DNA of 64,000 nt from Acidobacteriota bacterium (GTDB lineage Bacteria; Acidobacteriota; Blastocatellia; Chloracidobacteriales; JADJPF01), in contig JACQZQ010000008.1 of assembly GCA_016213785.1 (NCBI GenBank), positions 62,001-126,000 of the forward strand, given 5' to 3'. Below the pieces are notes generated by a model. The model worked only from the letters and a program-made list of their open reading frames with translations. It searched no databases and was not told the origin of the DNA. Within the stretch, counting starts at the first letter, position 1, and each line of letters opens with the position of its first letter. The position numbers and the translations under genes were made by a program. Below are positions 44,807 to 54,166 of the stretch, piece by piece.

Positions 44807-46948
44807 ATGGATAAGGAAAATTTCTTTCAAAAACGACTCTTTACTAAAATAGCTGCTGTTTTAGCTATTCTAGTGAGTAGTTTTGTAATGGCTGGTTGGA
44901 TATTTGACATTGATATACTAAAAAGTGTAGTCCCTGGATTAGTTTCTATGAAAGTTAATACTGCTATTTGTTTTAGCTTAGTAGGTACTTCACTTTACTT
45001 AGAACAAGAGAGATTTAGAAACAATAAATATATAAGCCATATTAGTTTACTGCTTATAATAGCAACTGTTTTTATTACTATAGCAACGCTATTTCAATAT
45101 TTATCAGGCTATGATTTAGGTATAGACCAGCTAATAGTTAAAGAGACTTCTTTAGATGCTAGAACTTCTCATTTAGGGCGAATGTCTCCTATTACCGCAA
45201 TTAGTTTTTTGTTTGTAGCAGGTTCTTTATATTTTAGTAGATCTAAGAATAAGTATTCTATTTATTTATCGCAAGTCTTTGCCTTAATATTTGGGCAAAT
45301 TGCCTTAATTTGTTTAATTAGCTATGTTTATGGTGCAGAGCTTTCTTATGGTATTAGTCGTTTTACTCAAATTGCTATTCATACAGTTATAACATTTATA
45401 TTTATTTTTTTTGGAGTATTTTTTTTACACCCAAACCAAGCAATAGCTTCTATAATTACAAGTAATCATTATGGAACATTTTTAGCTTGTAGATTGCTTC
45501 CATTTGCTATTTTAATCCCTTTTGTTTTTGGTTTTTTAAGATTGGTTGGTGAAAGAATGGGTTTTTACGGGACTACTTTTGGTATAACCCTTTATTGTAG
45601 CTCTACAATAGCAATACTGGTTTTAGCCATTCTTTGGCAATCTTCCATCTTAAATAAGTTAGATATAGACCGTAAAAATAAGGAAATAGCATTAAGAGAG
45701 AGTGAGCAAAGGCTCCAAGCCATCTTAGATAACTCTACGGCTATTATTTTTCTTAAAGACTTAGAAGGTCGGTTTTTGTTAATTAATAAACAGTTTGAAA
45801 AGATGTTTCTTATTGCTAGGCAAGAACTTATTGGTAAGACGGTATATGATTTTTTCCCTAAAAAGCTTGCTGACTGTTATACAGATAATGATTTACAGGC
45901 TATTAAGGAAGGCAAAGCCATAGAGTATGAAGAAGATGCGCTACAAAATGGTGAAGAGCATACATATCTTGCTATTAAATTTCCACTCTATAATCCTCAA
46001 GGTGATGTTTATGGCCTAGCAGGAATTTCTACAGATATTACTCAACGTAAACAAATAGAAAAAGAACTTAAAAATACTAAAGAAAAGCTTGAAGAAATAG
46101 TTAAAGAAAGAACTAGAGAATTAGCTGAAACAAATAAGAAACTAAGATTAGAAGCGATAGAAAATAAAAAATCACAAGAAGAAATAAAAAAATTAAATGA
46201 AAATTTAGAAAAACGTGTAATTGAACGAACTAAACAGCTTGAGACTATTAATAAAGAGCTAGAAGCTTTTAGTTATTCCGTCTCTCATGATTTACGTGCT
46301 CCACTAAGACATATTAGTGGGTTTATTGAGCTACTTAAAAAAAATACTAATAATAATCTCAGTGAAAAAGGGCAGCATTATATAAAAGTTATTTCTGAAG
46401 CATCTAAAAAAATGGGGGTATTAATTGATGAACTTTTAAGTTTTTCTCGAATGGGTCGTAGTGAGTTACGTAATGCTAATGTTGATTTAGAAAAAATGGT
46501 AGAGAAATTAGTAAAAAGCTACCAGGAATCTCTTAAAGATAGAAAAATAACATGGTGTATTGAAAAACTTCCAATAGTTCAAGCTGACTCTGCAATGCTA
46601 GAACTAGTTTTTAATAACCTAATATCAAATGCCCTAAAATACTCTGGTAAAAAATCAGAGACTAAAATAGAAATCGGTATTGATTTAACTTCAAATAATA
46701 GAACTGAAGAAGTAATTATTTTTGTTCGTGATAATGGAGTTGGTTTTGATATGCAATATGTAGATAAATTATTTGGAGTTTTTCAGCGCTTACATAAAAC
46801 AGAAGAATTTGAAGGAATAGGAATAGGATTAGCTAATGTAAGGCGTATTATTAACAGGCATGGCGGTAGAACTTGGGCAGAAAGTTTTTTAGGTCAAGGT
46901 GCTACTTTTTATTTTTCACTTCCTAAAAATGGGGAAAAAAATGAATAA
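44807..46948 (+). CDS. Membrane PAS histidine kinase, phytochrome-type output
   Basis: 713 residues. The N-terminal third has about eight hydrophobic helices of MASE-like type (residues about 12-285). A PAS domain follows (about 300-415; SEQRLQAILDNSTAIIFLKD, GLAGISTDITQRK), then a long coiled coil (KLEEIVKERTRELAE, LEKRVIERTKQLE). HisKA has the phospho-His in SYSVSHDLRAPLRHISGF (about 494), and HATPase has NNLISNALKYS, DNGVGFD and GIGIGLANVRRI. The output wording is that of cyanobacterial phytochrome-type kinases (Cph1). Its stop overlaps the start of a single-domain receiver by 8 bases, the Cph1-Rcp1 arrangement. The sensory input is unknown. Confidence 0.92.
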   Translation: MDKENFFQKRLFTKIAAVLAILVSSFVMAGWIFDIDILKSVVPGLVSMKVNTAICFSLVGTSLYLEQERFRNNKYISHISLLLIIATVFITIATLFQYLSGYDLGIDQLIVKETSLDARTSHLGRMSPITAISFLFVAGSLYFSRSKNKYSIYLSQVFALIFGQIALICLISYVYGAELSYGISRFTQIAIHTVITFIFIFFGVFFLHPNQAIASIITSNHYGTFLACRLLPFAILIPFVFGFLRLVGERMGFYGTTFGITLYCSSTIAILVLAILWQSSILNKLDIDRKNKEIALRESEQRLQAILDNSTAIIFLKDLEGRFLLINKQFEKMFLIARQELIGKTVYDFFPKKLADCYTDNDLQAIKEGKAIEYEEDALQNGEEHTYLAIKFPLYNPQGDVYGLAGISTDITQRKQIEKELKNTKEKLEEIVKERTRELAETNKKLRLEAIENKKSQEEIKKLNENLEKRVIERTKQLETINKELEAFSYSVSHDLRAPLRHISGFIELLKKNTNNNLSEKGQHYIKVISEASKKMGVLIDELLSFSRMGRSELRNANVDLEKMVEKLVKSYQESLKDRKITWCIEKLPIVQADSAMLELVFNNLISNALKYSGKKSETKIEIGIDLTSNNRTEEVIIFVRDNGVGFDMQYVDKLFGVFQRLHKTEEFEGIGIGLANVRRIINRHGGRTWAESFLGQGATFYFSLPKNGEKNE

Positions 46949-47387
46949 AATCCGACATATTTTATTAGCAGAAGATAATATTAATGATGCTGAGCTAACT
47001 TTAGAAGCTTTAAGCGAAAATAACTTAGCAAATGAAGTTGTAGTAGTAAGCGATGGCGCAGAAACTCTAGACTATCTTTATTATCAAGGCAATTACAGAA
47101 GTAGAGAACCTATTGATCCAATATTAATATTACTAGATATAAAAATGCCAAAAGTAAATGGAATAGAAGTCCTTAGAAAAATTAAAAGTGATGAAAAATT
47201 AAAAACCATTCCTGTTATTATGCTTACATCTTCACGTGAAGAGAAAGATTTAGTAGATAGCTATAAATTAGGAGTAAATGCTTATGTAGTAAAGCCTGTT
47301 GATTTTGAACAGTTTCTTTACGCAGTAAAACAAATAGGGCTATTTTGGCTTGTTATTAATCAAGCACCCCCAAATAAAAATATATAA
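46941..47387 (+). CDS. Single-domain response regulator (Rcp1-like)
   Basis: 148 residues from ATG 46941; the track start is inside the kinase gene, and GGGGA lies before the later ATG. It is one receiver domain: LLAEDNINDAELT with the acidic residues, ILLLDIKMPKVNGIEVL with the phospho-Asp (about 65), MLTSSREEKDL and YVVKPVDFEQF with the Lys. The insertion YYQGNYRSREPID before the phospho-Asp strand is typical of the Rcp1 family. There is no output domain, so it acts as a phosphate carrier or interacts with another protein, perhaps the hybrid kinase encoded next. Confidence 0.92.
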   Translation: MNKIRHILLAEDNINDAELTLEALSENNLANEVVVVSDGAETLDYLYYQGNYRSREPIDPILILLDIKMPKVNGIEVLRKIKSDEKLKTIPVIMLTSSREEKDLVDSYKLGVNAYVVKPVDFEQFLYAVKQIGLFWLVINQAPPNKNI

Positions 47388-47417
47388 GCCTTTACTTAAA
47401 TAGACACAGGAGCGGGT

Positions 47418-49325
47418 ATGAAAAAAATAAATGTCCTTTATTTAGAAGATAATAATAATGATGCAGAATTAGTTGAAACTGAACTCCTAGCTAGTGATAT
47501 TGATTTTGATATTTTACGTGTTGATAATAGAGAAGAATATATTAAGGCAATTGAAGGAAAAACGGTTGATTTAATACTTTCAGATTTTTCTATACCTAGT
47601 TTTGATGGAACAGAAGCACTAAAAATTGCAAAAGAAAAATGCCCTGAAGTTCCTTTTATTTATGTTTCTGGAACAATAGGTGAAGAGGCTGCAATAGAAA
47701 GTTTTAGAAATGGGGCTACAGACTATGTATTAAAAAGTAGATTTTCAAGGCTTACACCTGTTATTAAGCGTGCTTTACAAGAAAAAGAGGAAAACTTAAG
47801 ACGTAAACAAGCAGAAGAATATACTAAACAACAAGCAATGGTAATAGATATAGTCCCTAATTCTATTCAAATGCTTGACCTTGATGGGACTATATTATTT
47901 TGGAGCAAAGGCTCAGAAAAAATCTATGGCTGGAAGCCTAGTGAAGTAGTAGGAGGCAATGTCCAAAATTTAATGTTTAAGGAAAATATTCCACAATTTA
48001 CTGCTGCTAGTAAATTTACAACTGAAAAAGGAGAATGGATTGGTGAACTAAATCAAATTACCAAAAGGGGAAGGAAAATTATAGTTGAAAGCCATTGGCT
48101 TTTAGTTAAAAGCGAGTATGGAAGTAAAGATTCTGTATTAGTTGTTAATACTGATATAACAGAGAAAAAAGAACTAGAGTCTCAATTCTTACGTGCTCAA
48201 AGAATGGAATGTGTTGGGGCACTTGCTAGTGGTATTGCTCATGACCTAAATAATGTTCTTGCTCCAATAGTTCTATCTCTAGAAATCTTAAAGAAGCGGC
48301 TACCAGATGAAAAAAGTAGGCGTATACTCTCTATCTTAGAAAATAGCTCTCAACGAGGTGCTGAGCTAGTACAACAAGTTTTATCTTTTGGTAGAGGTAT
48401 GGGAAATGAATTACAAACAGTACAAATAAATCATGTTGTTAGAGAAATAGAACAAATTATTAAAGAGATTTTTCCTAAAAATATTACAATTACTGCACGT
48501 TTAGCAAAAAATACTTGGCAAATTTCAGCTATTGTTACACAACTTCATCAAGTATTAATGAACCTTTGTGTAAATGCCCGTGATGCTATGCCTGAAGGTG
48601 GAATTTTGACTATTTCTGTAGAAAATATTTCTGTAGATGAATCTTATACAATTCTAAATGCTGATGCTAAAATAGGCCCTTATGTTTGTATCAGCATTAC
48701 AGATACAGGTGAAGGAATTCCAAAAGACATTGCAGATAAAGTTTTTGAACCTTTCTTTACTACTAAAGAATTAGGTAAAGGTACAGGACTTGGGCTAGCC
48801 ACAGTAGTTAGCATTGTAAAAGGACATGAAGGCTTTATTACTCTACATAGTGACTTAAATTTAGGCACAGAGTTTAAGATTTTCCTACCCGCAACATCTA
48901 TTCAACCAACCTTAAGGAGTAAACAAGACCCACAAGAATTGCTTAGTGGTCAAGGAGAGCTAATATTAGTTATCGATGATGAAGCTTATATTCGTGAAGT
49001 TACAAAAGCTGCCTTAGAGGCTTATAATTACCAGGTTATAACTGCAAGTGATGGTGCTGAAGCAATCGCAATATATTTAGAGAAAAAAGAAAAAATTTCT
49101 TTAGTAGTTACAGATTTGGTTATGCCTTTTATGAGTGGGGCAAAAGTTATAGAGGCTCTAAGAAATATTAATCCAAATGTTAAAATCATAGTTCTTACTG
49201 GAGTAAGAACAAGTAGTATGGATCTTACTATAGTTAAAGTAAACGCAGTGCTAGCAAAACCTTATACTACAGAGGAGCTATTAAAAACTATACAAGTAAT
49301 TTTAGGTGATACTAGAAGTTATTAA
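47418..49325 (+). CDS. Hybrid histidine kinase REC-PAS-HisKA-HATPase-REC
   Basis: 635 residues. The N-terminal receiver (1-125) has VLYLEDNNNDAELV, the phospho-Asp in LILSDFSIPSFDG (about 54) and SGTIGEEAA. PAS spans about 135-260 (NSIQMLDLDGTILFWSKGSEKIYGW). HisKA has His in GIAHDLNNVLAPIV (about 275) and HATPase the boxes NARDAMPEGG, DTGEGIP and GLGLATVVSI. A second receiver ends the protein (VIDDEAYIREV, VTDLVMPFMSGAKVI, LAKPYTTEELL). It has no membrane segment, so it is cytosolic. It starts 31 bp after the receiver gene with an AGGAG site, and would be the third member of a phosphorelay with the two preceding genes. Confidence 0.93.
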   Translation: MKKINVLYLEDNNNDAELVETELLASDIDFDILRVDNREEYIKAIEGKTVDLILSDFSIPSFDGTEALKIAKEKCPEVPFIYVSGTIGEEAAIESFRNGATDYVLKSRFSRLTPVIKRALQEKEENLRRKQAEEYTKQQAMVIDIVPNSIQMLDLDGTILFWSKGSEKIYGWKPSEVVGGNVQNLMFKENIPQFTAASKFTTEKGEWIGELNQITKRGRKIIVESHWLLVKSEYGSKDSVLVVNTDITEKKELESQFLRAQRMECVGALASGIAHDLNNVLAPIVLSLEILKKRLPDEKSRRILSILENSSQRGAELVQQVLSFGRGMGNELQTVQINHVVREIEQIIKEIFPKNITITARLAKNTWQISAIVTQLHQVLMNLCVNARDAMPEGGILTISVENISVDESYTILNADAKIGPYVCISITDTGEGIPKDIADKVFEPFFTTKELGKGTGLGLATVVSIVKGHEGFITLHSDLNLGTEFKIFLPATSIQPTLRSKQDPQELLSGQGELILVIDDEAYIREVTKAALEAYNYQVITASDGAEAIAIYLEKKEKISLVVTDLVMPFMSGAKVIEALRNINPNVKIIVLTGVRTSSMDLTIVKVNAVLAKPYTTEELLKTIQVILGDTRSY

Positions 49326-49497
49326 ATACACTGTAAAGAAAAATATATTTTGCACCCAGCCATAAAGGGTTGAGGACTTTTTCTAAGTGTAGCTTTCTGC
49401 TGGAATGGCTCGAAATCAAAGAGTTCCTATGATATTCTGGCAAGCCTTCTAGAGATACTTAAAAAACAATATTTTAACTAGGTGTTTAGTTTATTTC

Positions 49498-50493
49498 ATG
49501 ACAAAAACTTTAAGTAAACAACAGTACTTAGACTTCTACTATTATATGCGGTTAACCCGCAGCCTTGAAGAACGCCTTACTATCCTATTTCGTCAAAATA
49601 AAGTTGTGGGTGGACTCTATCGTAGCCTTGGACAAGAAGCTACGGCGGTTGGTAGTGCATTTGCCCTAAGAGATGGCGATGTAATTAGTCCTCTAATTCG
49701 CGATATGGGCGCAATGCTTGTAAAGGGCGTAAAACCACAAGAAATCTTTAAGCAATATATGGCTAGAGATGGTGAGGGCACTTCAAAAGGACGAGATCTT
49801 AATATCCATATTGCTGATATGAAACGCGGATTTGTTGGGCCAATTAGCCAATTAGGCGATATGGTAGCAGTAATGGCGGGTATTGCTCTAGCCAGTAAAA
49901 TGCAAAATAAAAATGTTGTTACAGTAGTTTATTTAGGTGATGGCGCTACTTCTACAGGAGCTTTTCACGAAGGGGTAAATTTTGCAGCAGTCTTAAGACT
50001 ACCTATGATAACTATTATTGAAAATAATGGTTATGCCTTTTCTACTCCAACAAAAAATCAATGCTTAGTAGAAGATTTTGCTGTAAAAGCAAAAGGCTAT
50101 GGTATACCTGGCGAGATAGTAGATGGTAATGATGTTGTAGCTGTTTATCAAGCTACCTGTAAGGCTGTTGAACGTGCACGTGCTGGTGAGGGCGCTTCAA
50201 TTATTGAAGCTAAAACTTTTAGAATGCTTGGACATGCACAACATGATAATCAAAGCTATGTGCCTAAAGAATTATTAGAGACTTGGAAAGAAAAAGATCC
50301 TATAAAAAACTATCAGGCTTTTCTTAAGAAAAAGAAATTAGCCACAGACGCTAGCTTAAAAGAAATGGATGAAAAGATTTTGGCTTACTTAGAAGAAGAG
50401 GCAAATATTGCCGATCTAGCGCCTTTCCCTGTGCCAGAATCTTCTTTAGAGGATGTTTATTATGAAACGCAATCTGTCACACAAAATAAATAG
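49498..50493 (+). CDS. pdhA: Alpha-keto-acid dehydrogenase E1 component, alpha subunit
   Basis: 331 residues. The thiamine-diphosphate motif runs from YLGDGATSTGAFHEGVNFAAVL to IIENNGYAFSTP (GDG...NN). The N-terminus (MRLTRSLEERLTILFRQNKVVGGLYRSLGQEA) and the phosphorylation-loop equivalent (FRMLGHAQHDNQSY) fit the E1alpha of pyruvate or branched-chain 2-oxoacid dehydrogenase. Substrate choice cannot be decided from sequence alone. It decarboxylates the 2-oxo acid and loads the acyl group on E2 lipoate. It is first in a four-gene run with E1beta, E2 and LipB-NUDIX. No E3 is in view. The 170 bp upstream hold no clear promoter. Confidence 0.92.
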   Translation: MTKTLSKQQYLDFYYYMRLTRSLEERLTILFRQNKVVGGLYRSLGQEATAVGSAFALRDGDVISPLIRDMGAMLVKGVKPQEIFKQYMARDGEGTSKGRDLNIHIADMKRGFVGPISQLGDMVAVMAGIALASKMQNKNVVTVVYLGDGATSTGAFHEGVNFAAVLRLPMITIIENNGYAFSTPTKNQCLVEDFAVKAKGYGIPGEIVDGNDVVAVYQATCKAVERARAGEGASIIEAKTFRMLGHAQHDNQSYVPKELLETWKEKDPIKNYQAFLKKKKLATDASLKEMDEKILAYLEEEANIADLAPFPVPESSLEDVYYETQSVTQNK

Positions 50494-50505
50494 GGTGATT
50501 AAATA

Positions 50506-51480
50506 ATGGCAGTTGTTACTTATTTAGAAGCAATTCGACAAGCTTTACTTGAAGAAATGCAACGAGATGAAACAGTATTTCTTCTTGGTGAAGATATTGG
50601 TGCTTATGGTGGAGCATTTAAGGTAACAGAAGGGCTTTATGAAAAATTTGGCCCTAGTAGAGTAATTGATACTCCAATTTCTGAATCTGCAATTGTTGGT
50701 GCTGCTTGTGGTGCTGCTATGATGGGGATGCGACCTGTTGCAGAAATTCAGTTTATTGATTTTATTTCTTGTGCCTTTGACCAGTTAACAAACTATGCTG
50801 CTAAATCTCGCTACCGTCAAGGAATTGGTATTCCTATGGTAGTTCGTGGGCCTTGTGGTGGTGGTGGTCGAGGCGGCCCATTTCACTCACAAAATGTTGA
50901 GTCTTTTTTCTTAAATACTCCTGGTCTAAAAATGGTTGAGCCATCTACAGCTTATGATGCTAAAGGCTTACTTAAAGCAGCAATCCGTGATGAAGACCCT
51001 GTACTTTACTTTGAACATAAATTTCTTTATCGCCGCATTAAAGAAGATATTCCAGAAGATGATTATATTGTCCCAATAGGAAAAGCAAAAATCCGCCGTG
51101 AGGGACGTGATATTTCTGTAATTACTTATGGTGCAATGGTTCATGTAGCACTAGAAGCGGCTGAAAAACTTCAACTAGAAGGAATTGATCTAGAAGTTGT
51201 TGATTTGCGTAGCCTTCTTCCTTATGACAAAGAGGCTATATTAAATTCAGTAGTTAAAACTAGTAAAGTTATTCTTTTACACGAAGCTACAAGAATTGGT
51301 GGTTATGCGGGTGAACTTGCAGCCGTTATTGCTGAAGAAGCTTTTGACTGTTTAGATGGGCCAATTGTTAGAGTGACAGCCCCGGATACACCTGTTCCAT
51401 ATAGTCCACCACTAGAAGATTTCTTTTTACCAAATGCAGAAAAATTAATCAAAGCAGCACGTCAATTAGCTGCATATTAA
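50506..51480 (+). CDS. pdhB: Alpha-keto-acid dehydrogenase E1 component, beta subunit
   Basis: 324 residues, transketolase central plus C-terminal domains. Landmarks are TYLEAIRQALLEEMQRD, FLLGEDIGAYGGAFKVTEGL, DTPISESAIVGAACGAAM, EIQFIDFISCAFDQL and the C-terminal SVVKTSKVILLHEATRIGGYAGELAA. It forms the heterotetramer with E1alpha, whose gene ends 12 bp upstream. Glu in GEDIGAYGG activates thiamine diphosphate. Confidence 0.94.
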   Translation: MAVVTYLEAIRQALLEEMQRDETVFLLGEDIGAYGGAFKVTEGLYEKFGPSRVIDTPISESAIVGAACGAAMMGMRPVAEIQFIDFISCAFDQLTNYAAKSRYRQGIGIPMVVRGPCGGGGRGGPFHSQNVESFFLNTPGLKMVEPSTAYDAKGLLKAAIRDEDPVLYFEHKFLYRRIKEDIPEDDYIVPIGKAKIRREGRDISVITYGAMVHVALEAAEKLQLEGIDLEVVDLRSLLPYDKEAILNSVVKTSKVILLHEATRIGGYAGELAAVIAEEAFDCLDGPIVRVTAPDTPVPYSPPLEDFFLPNAEKLIKAARQLAAY

Positions 51481-51516
51481 CTTCAAAAGATTAACACTGG
51501 AGGAAGCAGAAGAGTT

Positions 51517-52905
51517 ATGGCTATAGATGTTATTATGCCCCAAATGGGCGAAAGTATTGCTGAGGGTACAATTGTAAAATGGATAAAAAAAGTTGGTGAT
51601 GAAGTAAAACGTGATGAGCCTTTATTTGAAATTTCTACTGATAAAGTTGATGCAGAAATTCCTTCCCCCTCAGCAGGAGTATTAGTAGAAATTCTTGCTA
51701 CTGAAGGGCAAACTGTCCCAATTAATACAGTAGTTGGTCGTATTGGTGATAGTAAATCTGCTACACCTGCTCCTCCAGCACCAAAAGTAGAAGAACCTAA
51801 ACCCGCACCAACACCAGTAGCACCTCCTGCTCCTCCAGCACCAGTAGCACCAGTTGTCACACCAGTAGCTCCTCCACCAGTAGCCGCACCAGTAGCTGTA
51901 CCAGTAGTAGCTCAAGCCGCTGAGCCTGTAGAAAAACGCTCTTCACCTCTAGTACGTAAAATTGCCCGTGAAAATAGCATTAATATTAATGAAATTGATG
52001 GTACAGGCTTAGCAGGGCGTGTTACTAAAAACGATATTTTAGGCCATATTTCTAATAAAGAAACCGTTCGAGTTCAAGTACCTAATTTAGAAGCAGCACC
52101 AGTTGTAGCAGCACCAGTAGCACCAGTAGCACCAATTGTAGTAGCTCAACCTTCTTTAGTTGTCCCACCTGTAGTTATTCCTACAATTGAAGCTTACCGG
52201 TCTGGTGATAGAGTTGAGATTGTTCCAATGTCGCCAATGCGTAAGAAAATTTCAGAACATATGGTTGCATCACGCCGCATTTCTGCACACGTTCAATCAT
52301 TTTTTGAAGTTGATATGACCCATATTGCAAAATTACGTGAACAATATAAAGACAAATTCTTAGAACGTCATGGTGTTAAATTAACCTTTATGCCATTTAT
52401 TATGAAAGCCACCGTAGATGCTCTTGGGGCTTGGCCTATAATGAATGCCTCAGTTGATGGTGAAAATATTGTTTATAAAAAGGACATCAACCTAGGAATT
52501 GCAGTTGCCCTTGATTGGGGCTTAATAGTCCCTGTTGTAAAAAATGCTGAAGAGAGAAACTTAATAGGTTTAACTAGAGCAATGAATGATCTAGCTACTC
52601 GCGCACGTAAAAAACAACTTAAACCTGATGAAGTTCAAGGTGGTACATTTACTATTACTAATCCAGGTGTGTTTGGTAGTTTGTTTGGAACTCCAATTAT
52701 TAACCAACCACAAGTAGCAATTATGGGTATAGGTACAATTGAAAAACGTCTTTCTGTAATGCAAGATGATTCAATTGCTATTCGTACTAAAGCTTATTTT
52801 AGTATCTCTTTTGATCATCGTGTAATTGATGGCGCTGTTGCAGATCAATTTATGGCAAATGTCAAAAATATATTAGAAAACTTTAATGCTAGTGAAATAG
52901 GCTAG
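51517..52905 (+). CDS. Dihydrolipoamide acyltransferase (E2) with one lipoyl domain
   Basis: 462 residues. The lipoyl domain (1-78) has the lipoylated Lys in EISTDKVDAEI. A Pro/Ala/Val linker of about 60 residues (PAPPAPKVEEPKPAP) follows, coded by repetitive CACCAGTAGC-type sequence that is GC-rich for this genome. The E3/E1-binding domain is KRSSPLVRKIARENSININ with GTGLAGRVTKNDI. A second Ala/Pro/Val linker precedes the catalytic domain (about 235-460), with MRKKISEHMVASRRISAHVQ and the DHRVIDG active site. It transfers the acyl group to CoA. GGAGG lies 12 bases before the ATG. Lipoate must come from LipB, encoded next. Confidence 0.95.
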   Translation: MAIDVIMPQMGESIAEGTIVKWIKKVGDEVKRDEPLFEISTDKVDAEIPSPSAGVLVEILATEGQTVPINTVVGRIGDSKSATPAPPAPKVEEPKPAPTPVAPPAPPAPVAPVVTPVAPPPVAAPVAVPVVAQAAEPVEKRSSPLVRKIARENSININEIDGTGLAGRVTKNDILGHISNKETVRVQVPNLEAAPVVAAPVAPVAPIVVAQPSLVVPPVVIPTIEAYRSGDRVEIVPMSPMRKKISEHMVASRRISAHVQSFFEVDMTHIAKLREQYKDKFLERHGVKLTFMPFIMKATVDALGAWPIMNASVDGENIVYKKDINLGIAVALDWGLIVPVVKNAEERNLIGLTRAMNDLATRARKKQLKPDEVQGGTFTITNPGVFGSLFGTPIINQPQVAIMGIGTIEKRLSVMQDDSIAIRTKAYFSISFDHRVIDGAVADQFMANVKNILENFNASEIG

Positions 52906-52923
52906 ATAGTAAACATAAAACAA

Positions 52924-54024
52924 ATGACTGACTCTCGTGTCTGTCAAGTAAAAAACTTAGGTTTAGTTGACTATGAGGAGGGCTTGAAATTACAACAAGC
53001 CTTCCTTATAGCCCGCACTCAAGATATTGTCCCAGATACACTTTTTTTTCTTGAACACCCCCACGTTATCACTCTAGGTCGTGGCGCAAAATCCACAAAT
53101 ATTATTACCCCTGAAGAAAGCTTAAAAAAAATGGGAGTTGGTCTTTATGAAACAGGCCGAGGCGGTGATGTTACTTATCACGGCCTAGGTCAAGTTGTTG
53201 GTTATCCTATTATTAATCTTTCTCCTGATCGTCGTGATGTACATCGCTATGTTCGTGATCTAGAAGAAGTTATGATTTGCGCTGCTAATGATTTTGGAAT
53301 TAATGCAAGTCGTATTAGTGGGCTGACTGGAATTTGGGTAGGGCAAGAAAAACTTGCAGCTATTGGTGTTCGGATTTCTCGGTGGATTACAATGCATGGC
53401 TTTGCCTTTAATGTAAATACAGACCTTAATTATTTTAAGCTAATAGTTCCTTGTGGTATTTCTGATCGTGGTGTTACTTCGCTAGAAAAACTCTTAGGTG
53501 AAAAAATTTCACTTGAAAAAGTAAGAGAGCGACTTTCTTATCATTTTGGTCAAGTTTTTGGCCGAACTATTGAAGAAAAATTTGTTAAACATTCTTCAGT
53601 TCAAGTAGTGATTTTTGATGATAGTCTCCCAAATCCTGAATATTTAGTACTTAGGCGAACCAAAGAGCGTGGGAGTTTTTGGCAGCCTGTAACAGGAAAA
53701 ATAAAAAGCAAAAAAGGAGAATTACCTAAAGATGCTGCCTTACGCGAAGTATTTGAAGAAACAGGGCTTCAAGGAGAGTTACTAGACCTTGATTATACTC
53801 ATAGCTTTTATATTGAGCCTCAATTCTTAAAAAAATCCTATCCAGATCCACAAATAAATCTAGAATATTCTTTTGCTTTAAGAACCTCTAAACAAGCTGT
53901 AAAAATTAGTCCTAAAGAACATATGGATTATGCATGGTTAAACTATGAACAAGCTTATGAACGCCTAATTTGGAATGGCAATCAACGCGCTTTTTCATTA
54001 ACCCAAGCTCTAATTAAAAAATAA
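52924..54024 (+). CDS. lipB: Octanoyltransferase LipB fused to a NUDIX hydrolase domain
   Basis: 366 residues; LipB alone is about 210-240. The first 220 are a complete LipB: LGRGAKSTNI, GRGGDVTYHGLGQVVGYPI, the catalytic Lys143 in GQEKLAAIGVRIS and Cys177 in LIVPCGISDRG. LipB moves octanoate from ACP to E2-type lipoyl domains. Residues about 225-366 form a NUDIX domain: LRRTKERGSFWQPVTGKI, then the box with ELPKDAALREVFEETGL (E-x7-RE-x2-EE-x-GL; the leading Gly is two residues further away than in the consensus). The RGxFWQPVTG wording resembles dihydroneopterin-triphosphate-type NUDIX enzymes. Both domains look active. It lies 18 bp after E2. Confidence 0.93.
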   Translation: MTDSRVCQVKNLGLVDYEEGLKLQQAFLIARTQDIVPDTLFFLEHPHVITLGRGAKSTNIITPEESLKKMGVGLYETGRGGDVTYHGLGQVVGYPIINLSPDRRDVHRYVRDLEEVMICAANDFGINASRISGLTGIWVGQEKLAAIGVRISRWITMHGFAFNVNTDLNYFKLIVPCGISDRGVTSLEKLLGEKISLEKVRERLSYHFGQVFGRTIEEKFVKHSSVQVVIFDDSLPNPEYLVLRRTKERGSFWQPVTGKIKSKKGELPKDAALREVFEETGLQGELLDLDYTHSFYIEPQFLKKSYPDPQINLEYSFALRTSKQAVKISPKEHMDYAWLNYEQAYERLIWNGNQRAFSLTQALIKK

Positions 54025-54039
54025 TTTTAATTAGAGCTT
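54005..54039 (+). terminator. Perfect hairpin overlapping the end of lipB-NUDIX
   Basis: AAGCTCTAATTAAAA / TTTTAATTAGAGCTT, a 15-bp perfect stem with an AATAA loop containing the stop codon. The left arm is the last five codons of the gene. There is no U-run after the stem, so it may be a transcript-end hairpin rather than a classic terminator. Confidence 0.55.
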
Positions 54040-54166
54040 AGTAGGGTTATGACAGTTTCATAGTTTTTTAATATTAGTGTAAACTTTCTTTCAAAATTCT
54101 CTTCCTTTATCTTGGTAAAATCAAAAATAAGTTAGTATTTTTATGTAGAAAGGTTTCTGAAAATCC

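Noticed and set aside
51483-51915. Minus-strand ORFs of 125 and 77 residues rich in Gly/Ala and Tyr/Cys/Trp
   Set aside because: They are antisense shadows of the repetitive linker in the E2 gene, with protein composition typical of repeat readthrough and no ribosome-binding site.
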